Positions 47,201 to 57,734 of a DNA stretch of 64,000 nucleotides are shown here, in pieces. This DNA is from Septoria linicola (lineage: Eukaryota; Ascomycota; Dothideomycetes; Mycosphaerellales; Mycosphaerellaceae). The stretch spans positions 1,972,001-2,036,000 of the forward strand of contig CP099427.1 in assembly GCA_024114885.1 (NCBI GenBank), given 5' to 3'. The number at the start of each line of letters is the position of its first letter. The first letter of the stretch is position 1. The translations under genes were made by a program, and so were the position numbers. The notes beneath the pieces are model-generated. The model was given only the letters and a program-made list of their open reading frames with translations. It had not been told where the DNA came from and made no database searches.

Positions 47201-50200
47201 CTACTGAGTGAACGATTCATATGTCCACTTGAAGTTCCTCGTAATTCTCCTTCCCCATTGTTGCAAGTAGTCCGAATCAATCGTCGACGTAGTACCACGA
47301 TGTGCTCGATGTATGACCATGCTACTCTTATTCGTCACATCGTCCTTCGTGAAGCGGAACTCAGAGCCATCGATCTTCTTCATTGTACATACAGCCGCCT
47401 GCATTGCGGAGACAAAGTCCGGCCATCGAACACTGCCACCATACATCATGCTATCGTGGGGCCAGAGGCGATCAAAGACTTTCATGTGAGATTTGTTGAC
47501 TTTGATGAAAGCGGTAGGAGTTTCGGCTGATGGAAACTCTCCTTCGGTCGGCGATGGCTCTGGTGTGGGAAGATCGACTTGTATCTGTCCGAGAAAGTCG
47601 ACGAGCTCTTGCTGTGGCGTATTTTCCTCCTTTTGCAACAGCTTTTGCTCTGCCTTGATCTCTTCTTTGGACTTCTTGTCTGTTGTGTACTTCTGCTTCT
47701 TTGGAGGGCTACCTTGGGAACCAGATCCCGTCACTTCATCGATGCGTCGCTTGCCTGCTTCGCGTGCTTCGTCCAATTTCTTCTCTTTGGCTTCGATTTC
47801 TTCGATTTCCTTTCTGATCTTTTCGCAATGCGTCCTGGACCGGTTCTGGCTTAGCAACTGGACATCTCGAGAAGTTTGAATGAGGTGGCTTTTGCCTGGA
47901 TTGAACATCTCGAGCCCTCTGATGTGCGCAGCGATCGTAGCCTCCCAGAACTTTGACAGTTTGAGACGTGCCAGGCTTGCAGCTCTCAGCCAACTCAAGG
48001 TCTTCGTTGTTCCTTGAGGCCATGGTGCATTCTCACAAAGACCTCTCAGTGCATTAGCAGCTAACGCTAGACCTTCTGGCCTGAATGCTTCGTTCTCCCA
48101 ATCCAGGGCAAGGCAGTGTTGGCTTGGTAGCGCGGACACTCGAGCATCCAATGTCAGACCTTGCGGACTTTCCAGAGCGATCGTGGGGAAATTCGCAGTG
48201 AGATCTGCATAGAGAGTCCTGATCGCCGGCGACAGATTGTCTTCGTCGACATTGAAACGTCGTCCGGGGGAGAAACAGATAGTACCCATTATCTGTTCGA
48301 GAATATGCAAATCCTCCACCGCCTGTAGAAATTCTCTGTCGACCGATGCGGTACTGTCCATTTGTCTATGCAAATTAGCAAGTCCCAGTTGATCTGTTGT
48401 TACACTAGACTCACTCGCGAACCAGCGCAGACTGTGGTGTTCCTGTATACCGTGCTCCCCTGATCACAACCTGCGATTGGACAGGCCAAAACAGCGGGTC
48501 CGACTTCCACTCTTTGAATGTGTTAGCGGAATAGTATCACCAAAAGGCCGTTATGGGAGGACCCTACCGGTCAAGACTACAGCATCTTTCTCTTTGAATG
48601 TTTGAACTGTCTTCTCTTCAAAAGGCTGCTTTTTAGCAGCCTTTTTGGCTTTCTGCTTTGTGCCTTTCGGCGGACCGCCAGCCTGCTTCGCACGTGGCTG
48701 CTGCTTGCCGAACTTACACACTGGCTTCTCTTTGCCGTAGTCGTAGTGCCACTCGAAAGCCGATACCGTAGGCAAAAGCGAACGAATCTGCTCTAGCATT
48801 TGCCGTTTCACCTTGTTCAAAGACGGAACGAGAATACTGCGCATATAGCACGCTGCTTCTCCACTGGGGTCATATGCCGTCTTCTGGAGTTTGGATGCCT
48901 AGAGTACCAATCAGCAGAGTATCAAGATACGCGGTATGCTACGTACCTCGGAGAATTCTTTCAGGCGGATTTCAACAGCATCCCAAACATGGTGACGTGC
49001 TAGTGCTCTGCTGTACAGGTGATGCGCGAAGTAAGCCCATCGCGCCCCATCCGAATACTTGGAGAACACTTCACGTCGTTCGATTGCTGCTACGCGTCGC
49101 TGCACTACTGTTGGATCAAGCTGCAAAAGGATCAAATCATCCAGCGCAGTCTTACGTCGTTCAGAAGCGAGCTCAAGCAGCTGCTCAGAATCTATCGGCA
49201 GTCTGAACAAAGACCATGCTGCGTTGATGTAGTGCTCCGTTGTATCAATATCGTCAGTGAACTGCATAGCTGCTGCCGTAGTCCATCGCTCTTGGCCCCG
49301 GACAACTTTGCGGTTGTGGAGTAGCCCCGCGACTGCTCTCGCCAGGAAGTTTAGAAGCTTAGCTTGAGAATCCAGTAGCACCTCCGCGTGAGGGTAGCCA
49401 ATAGCATTACCGCAATGGAGCTCGTAACAGATGACAGCGGCGGAGTAAGTGCCAAAGCCAGCAGCCGTGATGTCGACTTGTCCCGCATTGAAGTTCTGAC
49501 CGAGCATGCCATCTTCCAGAGTCTCGTAGTCGAATGTGGATCTACACCAGCTATGTGGCATCTCCGAAGTGGCGTGATGAAGAATGCGTAGGAAGTATGC
49601 GCTATCTTCCGTCAAGGTCGGTAGGTCTAGGTACGGAAGCAGGAAAGCCGTACGTTGCTTCCGATCCTCCACCCAGTCGGTAGTAAGCATATGCAGCCAC
49701 TTCTGTGGCCATCTGACGCTGCTGATACCCGGCATGGCTGCGGTAAGTAGCGCATGACGGCCACCAACTGACATGTTTTTCCACGCTTCGAGGACTTGAT
49801 TGCCTCTTCTGTCAATAAGGCCTCGGAGCCTCTCGTGAGTTTCTTTGATCGATGTCACAAACTGCTCAATCTTGGTCTCAGCTTCATCATCGTCGAGCAA
49901 TGTCTCATAGACACTGTCATCGGCTGCGGTGAGCGCTTCTTCTGGGCCAATACCGCGGAACGCGATTTGACAGAGGTGACATTCTTTTTCTTTACAAGAG
50001 CAGATGTGTTTCGGAATTTCGATGGAGAGCTCTTGAGGTAGTTTGGCGGGCTTGATATGTGCTGAGAGGATGTCAACCTGAGGCTGGAATTCAGGCTCAA
50101 AGTTGGCTCGATAGAGCTTTCTATAAGCAATGATCTTCTCAATGTTCGAAGACATGACTGCCAGAATCTGGACCCGAGCAGATGATGCGCTAGGGCATGT

Positions 50201-50218
50201 AGCGAGTGTCGAGCACAT
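47201..50218 (-). CDS. large fungal multi-domain protein with HicA-like C-terminal region, 954 aa
   Basis: Four exons on the - strand: 50,218-48,947; 48,898-48,568; 48,511-48,415; 48,365-47,201. Introns of 48, 56 and 49 nt have GTACGT, GTAGGG and GTGAGT donors and CTGAT, CTAAC and CTAAT branches, and every junction keeps phase. The ATG may instead be at 50,155 (MSSNIEKI), giving 933 aa. The N-terminal half has CSCKEKECHLCQIAFRGIG and HERLRGLIDRRGNQVLEAW, which I recall from an expanded fungal family of unknown function. Next come a Lys-rich linker and a coiled-coil/Lys-rich stretch. The last about 90 residues (WPDFVSAMQAAVCTM, GSEFRF, SMVIHRAHRG, FKWTYESF) match the pattern of the fungal HicA/YcfA-like RNA-binding fold. 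Nuclease activity is not shown. Confidence 0.7.
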
Positions 50219-51804
50219 ATCGTGACAGGCTGATCCTTTGTTGTCGACAGCGACCGCATGCGGCCAAGGGCGCCTGTGAGGCGAACATGCTCTTTGTGTG
50301 TATATGGGAATGAATGCCGCATGTGGGTGCGCCCATCACGGCAGGGCGGAGCGCACGGCAAAGCTGGCCAGCGCGCTCCAGCGTGAAGGGCATTGGTTAT
50401 ACCACAAAGATCGACGAGACTCTGCTCGACCGAGGCTGAACTCTCGTCAGCTATGGGAAGTCTTCGAGCTTTCTGTTCCCATTTTCAGCCATCCTAGATG
50501 CGGGCGAAGCGGCCTGTCCTTCCACGTGTGATGGAGGTCAATCCTTTCCGACTTCATGGCAAACCCGATGTCTGAGCAGTTCTGCAATGTGTCAGCTCTT
50601 CACATACATGTTACGAAGCTTGCAAGACCATAGTTATTGCAGCGAGTATTGCGGTGCACAAAGTTTCGAGCCAAAGATATGTGCCTGGCCGAAACCTGAC
50701 TGAGGCGTGCAATGTTCGTCGCAAGGAGCCTAGTCGCCGGGCGGATAATATCCAACACAAGAAGATAGCTCCATATCCCACATGTTGCTAGGCCACTCTC
50801 CGGCGTCATAGAAGGCTTGCAGAGTGTAGAGACTGGTCGTCGATGCATGACATTGTTACCGTGGGACCTGTGACGAGCATTGCCACCAAGTAATAAACAC
50901 TCATCCTGACGAGTGTAAAATTAAATCGCTTCGCAGGATCTGACGACAACAGGATAAAAACTTTCGATGCCTGATGGACTCGATAGAGCAAGGTATGACG
51001 AGGTCGATCAGATGAATGTTGATGCAGAAGTAAGGATTCTCAGCTGGAGGAAAGGTCTGTTTTCCAAGACCGCAGGGACGTTGAATCGAATATTAGCTTG
51101 AGAGTCATTAACACTCATCAAATGTAGGCAGCTGGCTCGGATCTGATTCGGCGAGATCCGTTCACGATCTTTCCCATTCTCTCCTGCTCTCCTGTGCTTC
51201 TACTTCAAGACCAACAATAACTACTTTCTTCTTTCGATCACAGCATCCCTCGCTATCGTTGAGCGAACGCTCTCGGCATGCAACACTCACACTCGTCGAC
51301 ACTATCAGCATCCTCGGCAAGACGACATTACTGACCACAGGCTTTTCAATCCGCCGAATGCCAGCTTGCAAATCCTGGACCCGCCGACAACGTCTTCCCT
51401 ACTCGATCAAGAACTTCAGCTACATGGCATCTGAGTTGGAACAGCTTCGAACATGTGGTATTTCGTGAGCTGACATCCTTACGACAGCATGTGACTCTTG
51501 TTGCTGCAACAAGAGCACGACGACCAGTTGACAATGGCGATTCAACAAGGAGATTCAATCTATCAAAATAGCACTCCATCCTTTGTTCAGCCGTCTGGTC
51601 TTACTACTCTCTTTGTCTCGTTGCTCGCTTTGTCGCTAGCGATAGAAGTAATCAGTCGCCGGACAGACGAGGTGATCGAGAATCCACAGGCCCACCACTT
51701 CTACTCTGCCGGACAGAGCTTATATCACGACTTAACGGTTCCATTACTAAACACTAGTCTTCAATAACAAATGCAGGACAGTTTGAACGCATACACAACA
51801 CACA
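50219..51804. other. intergenic; divergent promoter region with one doubtful small ORF
   Basis: 1.6 kb between two divergent genes. An ATG at 51,534 opens 77 codons to 51,767 (MAIQQGDSIYQNS...) with one hydrophobic segment (GLTTLFVSLLALSLAIEVI). It ends 37 bp before the next ATG. It could be a small membrane protein or an upstream ORF in the leader of the next gene; evidence is too weak to call it. Nothing else was seen. Confidence 0.35.
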
Positions 51805-54099
51805 ATGGACCATCAAGACTTCCACGATGACGTGCATACGTTGGGCGACCAGGATTCTGACCACGGCGAAGTACTTGATGCTGCAAGCTCGCAGCGTGCC
51901 GAATACTGGGAGGATTTTGAGCAAGTTCCTCGAGCAACCGTCGCAGAAGAATTGGAGTCCCGTCGGGCTGCACTAGCTAGTCTCCAAGAGCCCGTCGGTA
52001 AGTGGGAAGGTGACGACTATCGCCCTTTTGGATGGAGCAACGAGGAACCTGCATCTGAGATGCTGACAAGACTTGCTCACGAGTACAGACAGGACGCTAC
52101 GAACGAGCAGTATGATGCTGTAGGTGTCACTCGAATGCACGGAAGAACCTACATGGGCGACGACGATCTCAGCGATAACGATAATGCCTTCTCAGAGACG
52201 GACCATGAACTCGATTTCCAAGCAATGGCTTCGGATAACTTCGAGTCGTATGATGAGGACGGCCAGGTCAGATTTGACGACAGCGGCGAGGTGTTCGTTC
52301 ATACCAGAGCGCCTCACGGCCTTCATATCGTGGAGACCTCCGACCAGGAACGTCTGGTCAATCCCACCCTCATGGAACAACCGGATCCTGTCACCCTGCC
52401 GCTAGGCTTGCAAGTCGCTCACGATGAGGTATTTCCCAACGAGAGGGAACTTGACTTGATGACAGCCTTCGAGTATCTTCAAGAACACGCTGCCACTCTT
52501 CCAGAGGATCGAGCACAAGGCCTTGCCAATGTGGCACGCGACTATGCTCATGATTATCTAAGGTATCCAGACGCTCCAGAGTTTAACTTCTTCACTGCAG
52601 CAAGGCATCAGGGTAGTGAGATATCACCGATAGAGGACAGGAAAGCTGCAGACCTGGATGAGATCTGGGATGGTATCAACACGGACCAAGCAGAATTTGA
52701 CGTGATCGAAGCGCAGATCGTGTATTGGACCAACTTCTACAGGCTGGGACTTGCAATCTGGAACAGAGGCAGCCCACAAGATGCTGCGGTGTTCAAGAAA
52801 TTTGCGCAGGACGTCAAGATAAGCCTGGAAAATAATCTTGCCAATGCACCTGGACTTGATTTCACCGTTCTCTGCTGGGGCATCGGCGTAATACCAAATC
52901 TTCCAGATCCGATCGTGCAGGCAATTCGCCGCTTAGCTCGTTTGCACTCCAAGCGTGTGGAACTAGGCCACGACATTCGTACGAGACGAAGAAGGGCTCT
53001 CTTCATGGAAGACCCGCTACAAGAGAACCAGAAGTGGATCGACACAGAGTGGCATAGAGCTGAACTTGCCTTGTACTCCAGCCAAGACCTCGAATTATTG
53101 CTACAGACTGATCGAGGTGCAGCACGCATCGGTTACGAGTCTTGGGACAATCACACAGTCGAAACATTTCGGCCTCTCTTCGCCTTCCCAGAACACTTGC
53201 CAGTATTTATGCCTTTCTCCCGGAAATTGGAAACTGTTGACAAAAGGCTGGCCGTGCGGCTAACACGTTTGGCGCAAGCCGAAATCAGACCTATGGAGGT
53301 AAGCGATATCGCTGGCACATCTCACGCCACTTTACCTCACGATCTTTTCTTGTGGATTGGAGGCACGCTAGCGCTGTTATCCGCGTATGGAGAATCAAAC
53401 GCGCTCGACGCGGCTGATCTGAGCGCGAAGTTCGAGCGAAGTGAGACGCTCTTGGATATCGCCAGTAAGCTCGAATTCCCCGAACGTGCAGCAATGTTTA
53501 CCAGAATGGTCGATGATTGCAAGAAAGCCGGCCTGGTGCCTCAGGACTATCTCGATGGCTATTTTGAGGAATGCCGCCGACTCTGCGAGATCCTAGCCGA
53601 GCCAGAGGCGCCTCATAGTCCCGCCAGCGAGACGAGCAATGTCGTTCCTGACAGCCCTCGGACGCCTCGCAGAGCGCCACCTGTGTTCCCACCGCCGATC
53701 AATCTCCTCCTGCCTCAGCGGAGCGTGGTGCCAGAGCCCGAGAGACCACGAAGTCCAAGATCGCCGCCGGTACCACGCACACCACGCACACCAGTGACGC
53801 CAAGAAGAAGCCAGACGGACACCACTCCTTCGTCACCGAAAAGTGTGTCGAGCAGCCCAAGCCCATCTCACAGTGGTGCGTTTGAGGATGACGATGCTGT
53901 TGATGAACAAGTACCTCTAGGGTCTACGCCGCTGGACGGTGTCATGGCGCAGGTAAGTGTAGACACTTGTTCAGTTTTGGAGCTCATGAATTGCGACTTT
54001 GTTCTGACATATTCTTCTTCTTTCCAATCCCATCTCTTCCACGTTCATACATGAACCGTCCTCTCCATCTGCAAGTTTCATCTGTCGCACATGGTCTAG
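51805..54099 (+). CDS. hypothetical acidic protein with proline-rich tail, about 723 aa
   Basis: One long exon from MDHQDFHDDVHTLGD at 51,805 to 53,952, then a likely intron with a perfect CAG|GTAAGT donor, CTGAC branch near 54,006 and the first AG at 54,075. The second exon adds seven codons and stops at 54,099. Unspliced, the frame would end at 54,054 with 749 aa. There is no signal peptide. The N-terminus is acidic (residues about 1-200). The middle is helical (about 230-600), with DEIWDGINTDQAEFDVIEAQIVYW. Residues about 610-700 are rich in Pro, Ser and Arg (PRTPRTPVTPRR), typical of a disordered, phosphorylatable region. I do not recognise the family. The stop lies 14 bp from the stop of the convergent xylanase gene. 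Confidence 0.65.
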
Positions 54100-54113
54100 C
54101 TTACAGACGTTTT

Positions 54114-55395
54114 CTACTGCTCGTCCTCAGTTTCTACCGATCGAGACTTCTTACCGCCAGTCTTGATACCCTTCAAGAAGCTGTCGTACACAGGCTTCTT
54201 CTTGTAGTTGGCATCCCACAGCAACGCATCTCCTTCACCTTTGAAAGTCTGTGGGATCCACGAGTACTTGTCGCTCACACCCTACATCGATCATGTCAGC
54301 ACAAGTCCACTTTGCATAGCCGGAACTAAGCAGGAGGATCTTACCCAAAGCGTAATACCAATACATCTCTTCACAGCCAGACAGCTCGCCGCAATCCTCT
54401 GATACGCAGCCTTCTGCGCCTCGACCTTCGCCGGCGTGCCAGGCGTAACATATCTCACATCAAGCTCAGTATACACAACATCCACATTCAAGCTCGTGAA
54501 ACCTCGAAGCACAGTCTCCAAAGTAGCTTGATCAGGCGTGACGCCTCCGCCGGAAGTAGGAGTACCTTCGCTGGTCAAGTGAGCTTGGAGTCCTACACCG
54601 TGGATTTTGCCACCGTATTGCTGGATCAGCTTGACGATGCGCAGAGCACCGGCGGTTTTGTCGCCATTGTATTCGAGGTTGTAATCGTTGTAGAAGAGCT
54701 GGGCCTTGGGGTCGGCTTTGCGGGCCATGGCGAAGGCGAGGGGAATGTAAGCTTCGCCGATTGTCTTGTACCAGACTGAGTCGCGGTAGGTTCCGTTTTC
54801 GTTGAGGGCTACGAAGGACCTTGTTAGTTTAGAACAGGGATTGGCGATGGAGGAAGGGCTCACCTTCGTTGACAACGTCCCAGCGAGTGCATCTGCCCTT
54901 GTAGCGACCAGCTACTTTGTTGATGTGGTTGCGCATGACCTCAATCAGTGTAGCGTTGTCGAAGTTTCCGGCCTCGACCCAAGGTGCAAGCTGGCTGTGC
55001 CACACAAGGTTATGGCAATGGGTCTGATAACCTCTCTCGGTCGCATAGTCGATATGCTGATCTGCCAGTGTGAAGTTGAACTGGTTCCGGGCTGGCTCAA
55101 TGACGTCCCACTTCTGAGCATTCTCGGGCGTAATGCTATTGAAGTCTGCCTTGTTGCTGATGATGGCCGTCTCACTAGGGTCGTCGCGGATCGTCAAAGC
55201 TGTACCGATGAACTTGCGACCTCGGTCTCGCATGGCAGTCCAGAGTCCAGTCTTGGCCTTGCTTCCATAGCCATTGGCGCTATAACAAGTTAGAACTGGC
55301 AGAGAGTCCGTGGAAAAGTCAACACACGCTTCAGGTTCGGCCAGAGCAGCTCCAGCGAAAGCCAGAGTGGCTATGCAGAGGTCTTGAATATGCAT
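54114..55395 (-). CDS. GH10 endo-1,4-beta-xylanase, secreted, 387 aa
   Basis: Secreted enzyme that cleaves internal beta-1,4 bonds of plant xylan. Three exons on the - strand: 55,395-54,864; 54,808-54,345; 54,281-54,114. Introns of 55 nt (GTGAGC, ACTAAC, GTAG) and 63 nt (GTAAGA, GTAG) keep phase. The signal peptide is MHIQDLCIATLAFAGAALA. GH10 motifs are complete: WDVVNEA with the acid/base Glu177 at the first splice site, HNLVWHSQ, VGLQAHL, VYTELDVRY with the nucleophile Glu292, and ITLWGVSDKYSW. There is no CBM1 domain; a short charged tail (KKSRSVETEDEQ) follows the barrel. The promoter carries an inverted GGCTA pair, a CreA-type site and a TATA box. Confidence 0.93.
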
Positions 55396-55479
55396 TGTTG
55401 ATGAGGACCAGCTTCGATGACGTTTCAGAAAGCTACAGTTGCGGTTGATAGCCTTGGTACCAGATCCTAGATTGTCCTG

Positions 55480-55486
55480 TATATAT
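55480..55486 (-). promoter_or_regulatory. TATA box of the xylanase gene
   Basis: ATATATA on the - strand, 85 nt upstream of the xylanase ATG. A CTGGAG on the same strand at 55,499-55,504 fits the CreA repressor consensus SYGGRG. Confidence 0.45.
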
Positions 55487-55529
55487 GGTTCAGAGTGCCT
55501 CCAGGTTGTTATCCTTGAACGTCAGTTCT

Positions 55530-55546
55530 GGCTATTAGCTTTAGCC
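55530..55546 (-). promoter_or_regulatory. inverted GGCTA pair, candidate XlnR/Xyr1 binding site
   Basis: On the - strand, GGCTAAAGCTAATAGCC: GGCTAAA is the consensus of the xylanase activator XlnR/Xyr1, and an inverted GGCTA follows after seven bases. Such paired sites are known in xylanase promoters of Trichoderma. It lies 135-151 bp upstream of the GH10 ATG. Confidence 0.5.
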
Positions 55547-55898
55547 GCAGACTTGGGATCATATACAGCATGTCTGGCGGCCAAGTTGTGCTTGGTGAGG
55601 AGTTGAAAGAATGAGGTCTGGAAGAGTGGTGTCAGTGTCCAATCGGCACTGAATCAGGAACGTGTAACCGCGGTGCCATGGGGTTCGCCTCCGGGTAAAT
55701 CCTGCAAGATCGACACTAGAGACGGCCCCAATGGATTCACCCGGCTTGGAGATCTTGTTCCAGCCATGCGTCCGAAAAGCCATCGATCGTTCTAGGCGGG
55801 TCAGAGAAATATGCATAGGCTGAAGTTGATGGAACAGCGTGCAAAAGCATCTTTCGCAGTCGCCAAGACCATACGTATAGCCTGTCTAAGGAGAACCT
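55547..55898. other. intergenic between xylanase and GMC genes
   Basis: About 350 bp that contain the distal xylanase promoter and the 3' UTR of the upstream leftward gene. A reverse ORF over 55,559-55,816 has no recognisable content. Confidence 0.4.
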
Positions 55899-57734
55899 TT
55901 ATGTCTTGACGTCTTGCACACTGTCGATCCTAACAATGCGCTCATTAGCCTGCGACCAAGTGTCTTTGATGAAAACGGCTGCACGCTCGCCAACAGCATA
56001 CGCCACCATTTGCGTGTGGCCACCGTGAAGGTTCGGCATGACGCTGCAATCTGCCACCCGAAGGCCCTGTACTCCACGAACACGCAGCTGCTCATCCAAA
56101 ACGGCATACTTGTCGTCTATTGCTCCCATCTTTGCGCTTCCAGCTGCGTGGTAGCATGTCGTGGCATTTTGCTTGACAAATGGTATCCATTCTTCGCGAG
56201 TGGTGTACTTGTGATGCGCTGAAGATGCTGAAGGGGAGTCAGTTGATTCATCACACACAGTTTGAACACACAGTCACTCCGCAGACGTACCTGGCCATGA
56301 ACCTTTGACAACCTTCCTTGTGGCTTCGCTGTTCATAATGATCTCGTTTCCGAGCCGAGCACCTTCGGCGAGCACAAGGACATCCAGAGGATTTGCCAAG
56401 TAGTTACAGTCGATGATAGGATTCTCGGAGGGATCTTTCGATTTGATCTTGACTGTGCCGGTTGAGCGTGGGGAGAACAATTCAGTGACAATCGCAAAAG
56501 CATGCTCGCCGTCAGCTGGAACATGTGTAGCATATTGTCCAGGAGCGGCATAGCACTCCGTGTTCCAGTACTCCACATGTGGTTGCTTGTCTGTGAGCGC
56601 CATCGGGTCGCGGCCAGGAGCTGCTTGAGCCTGCTTCTCTTGCCACAGTTCAGAGTCCTGGAGTCGGGCGTCGAGGCGAGCGTATGCAAAAGCGCCGAAT
56701 GGGAAGTATGCAAGAAACCCTGTCTTGTCCTGCTTATACTGTGCATAGGATCGAGCGAGGCCGCCTTCGTGATAGATCTTGGCATCATCGGTCAAGCCTG
56801 GTTCCGAGACTTCGTAGGACGAGAAGACGATCAAGTGATCTTGCAGATTCTGTCCCACACCTGCAGAGTCCACGACACAATCAATGCCATGGCCCTCGAG
56901 CTCCTCTCTTGGTCCAATACCAGATCGCATTAGGATGGGAGGAGTGCAATATGCGCCACCAGAAATGATGATCTCGCGGTCTGCTCGCAGAGTCTTGCGT
57001 TGTGTACCGGCATCTAAGACGTCAACACTGACAGCTCGCAAGCCTGCCAGATCTCTGATGAAGTTGATCCTGTCCACCGTGGTGTTTAGCATAAGGTGTA
57101 TGTTGCTGCGATTACGAGCGTTCGTGACGAAGTCGGCAGCAGTAGTGCGTCGCCCTTCATAATGAGTCCTTGGCACATGTCCACACCCATGAGGATTCTC
57201 ACCAGTCGAGAACATATCGTGGTCAAGAGGGAGGCCTTTTGCTTGCATAGACTCCAAGATCAGATGAGAGATTGGGGCAAAGTCGTGAGGCTCAATGTGC
57301 AATGGTCCGCGATCACCATGGGCACCTGGAGCATGCTCGAACCACTCTTTCCCATGGAAGTTTTCGGACTTTCGCATAGCAGCAAAGACTTCCTCGCCAG
57401 ACCAGCCGGGCAAGTTCCAGTTATCAAAGGCTTGCTTCGCGCCGCGAATGCACAATGCGCCGTTGACTCCGCTCGATCCTCCAAGAAACTTGCCACGATG
57501 AAGCTCGAGCACTCGATCATTAGCGTGCTTTTGTGGCACACTGACAAGCTTCCAGTCATGCTTAGTGCCATAAATCTGGCCGCACCCGCCGACCATGTGG
57601 ACATTGTCGAGATCTTTGTTGTGGCCGCCTGCCTCGATAACGAGGACCCGAACGTGAGGGTCTTCAGCCAGGCGGGCAGCCACCACACAGCCAGAAGTGC
57701 CTCCACCGCACACAATGTAGTCGTAGTCAGCCAT
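55899..57734 (-). CDS. GMC-family FAD-dependent oxidoreductase, 590 aa
   Basis: Member of the glucose-methanol-choline oxidoreductase family, which oxidises alcohols or sugars using FAD. Two exons: 57,734-56,291 and 56,227-55,899. A 63-nt intron (GTACGT donor, TTCAG acceptor) joins G|CA in phase. The N-terminus MADYDYIVCGGGTSGCVVAARL is the Rossmann FAD motif, and EAGG follows. LHRGKFLGGSSGVNG is the GMC signature 1 region, and SGGAYCTPPILMRSGIG is signature 2. The C-terminus holds CYHAAGSAKMG and PNLHGGHTQMVAYAVGERAA with the catalytic histidine pair region. There is no signal peptide, so it is probably intracellular. The substrate cannot be told; aryl-alcohol, choline or alkyl-alcohol oxidase or dehydrogenase are all possible. 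Confidence 0.9.

Noticed and set aside
48911..50361. Reverse and forward ORFs of 60-168 codons over the large HicA-like gene
   Set aside because: They are shadows of the first exon, whose family motifs and splice phases support it instead.
54802..55293. 163-codon + strand ORF over the xylanase
   Set aside because: It is antisense to a clear GH10 catalytic domain.
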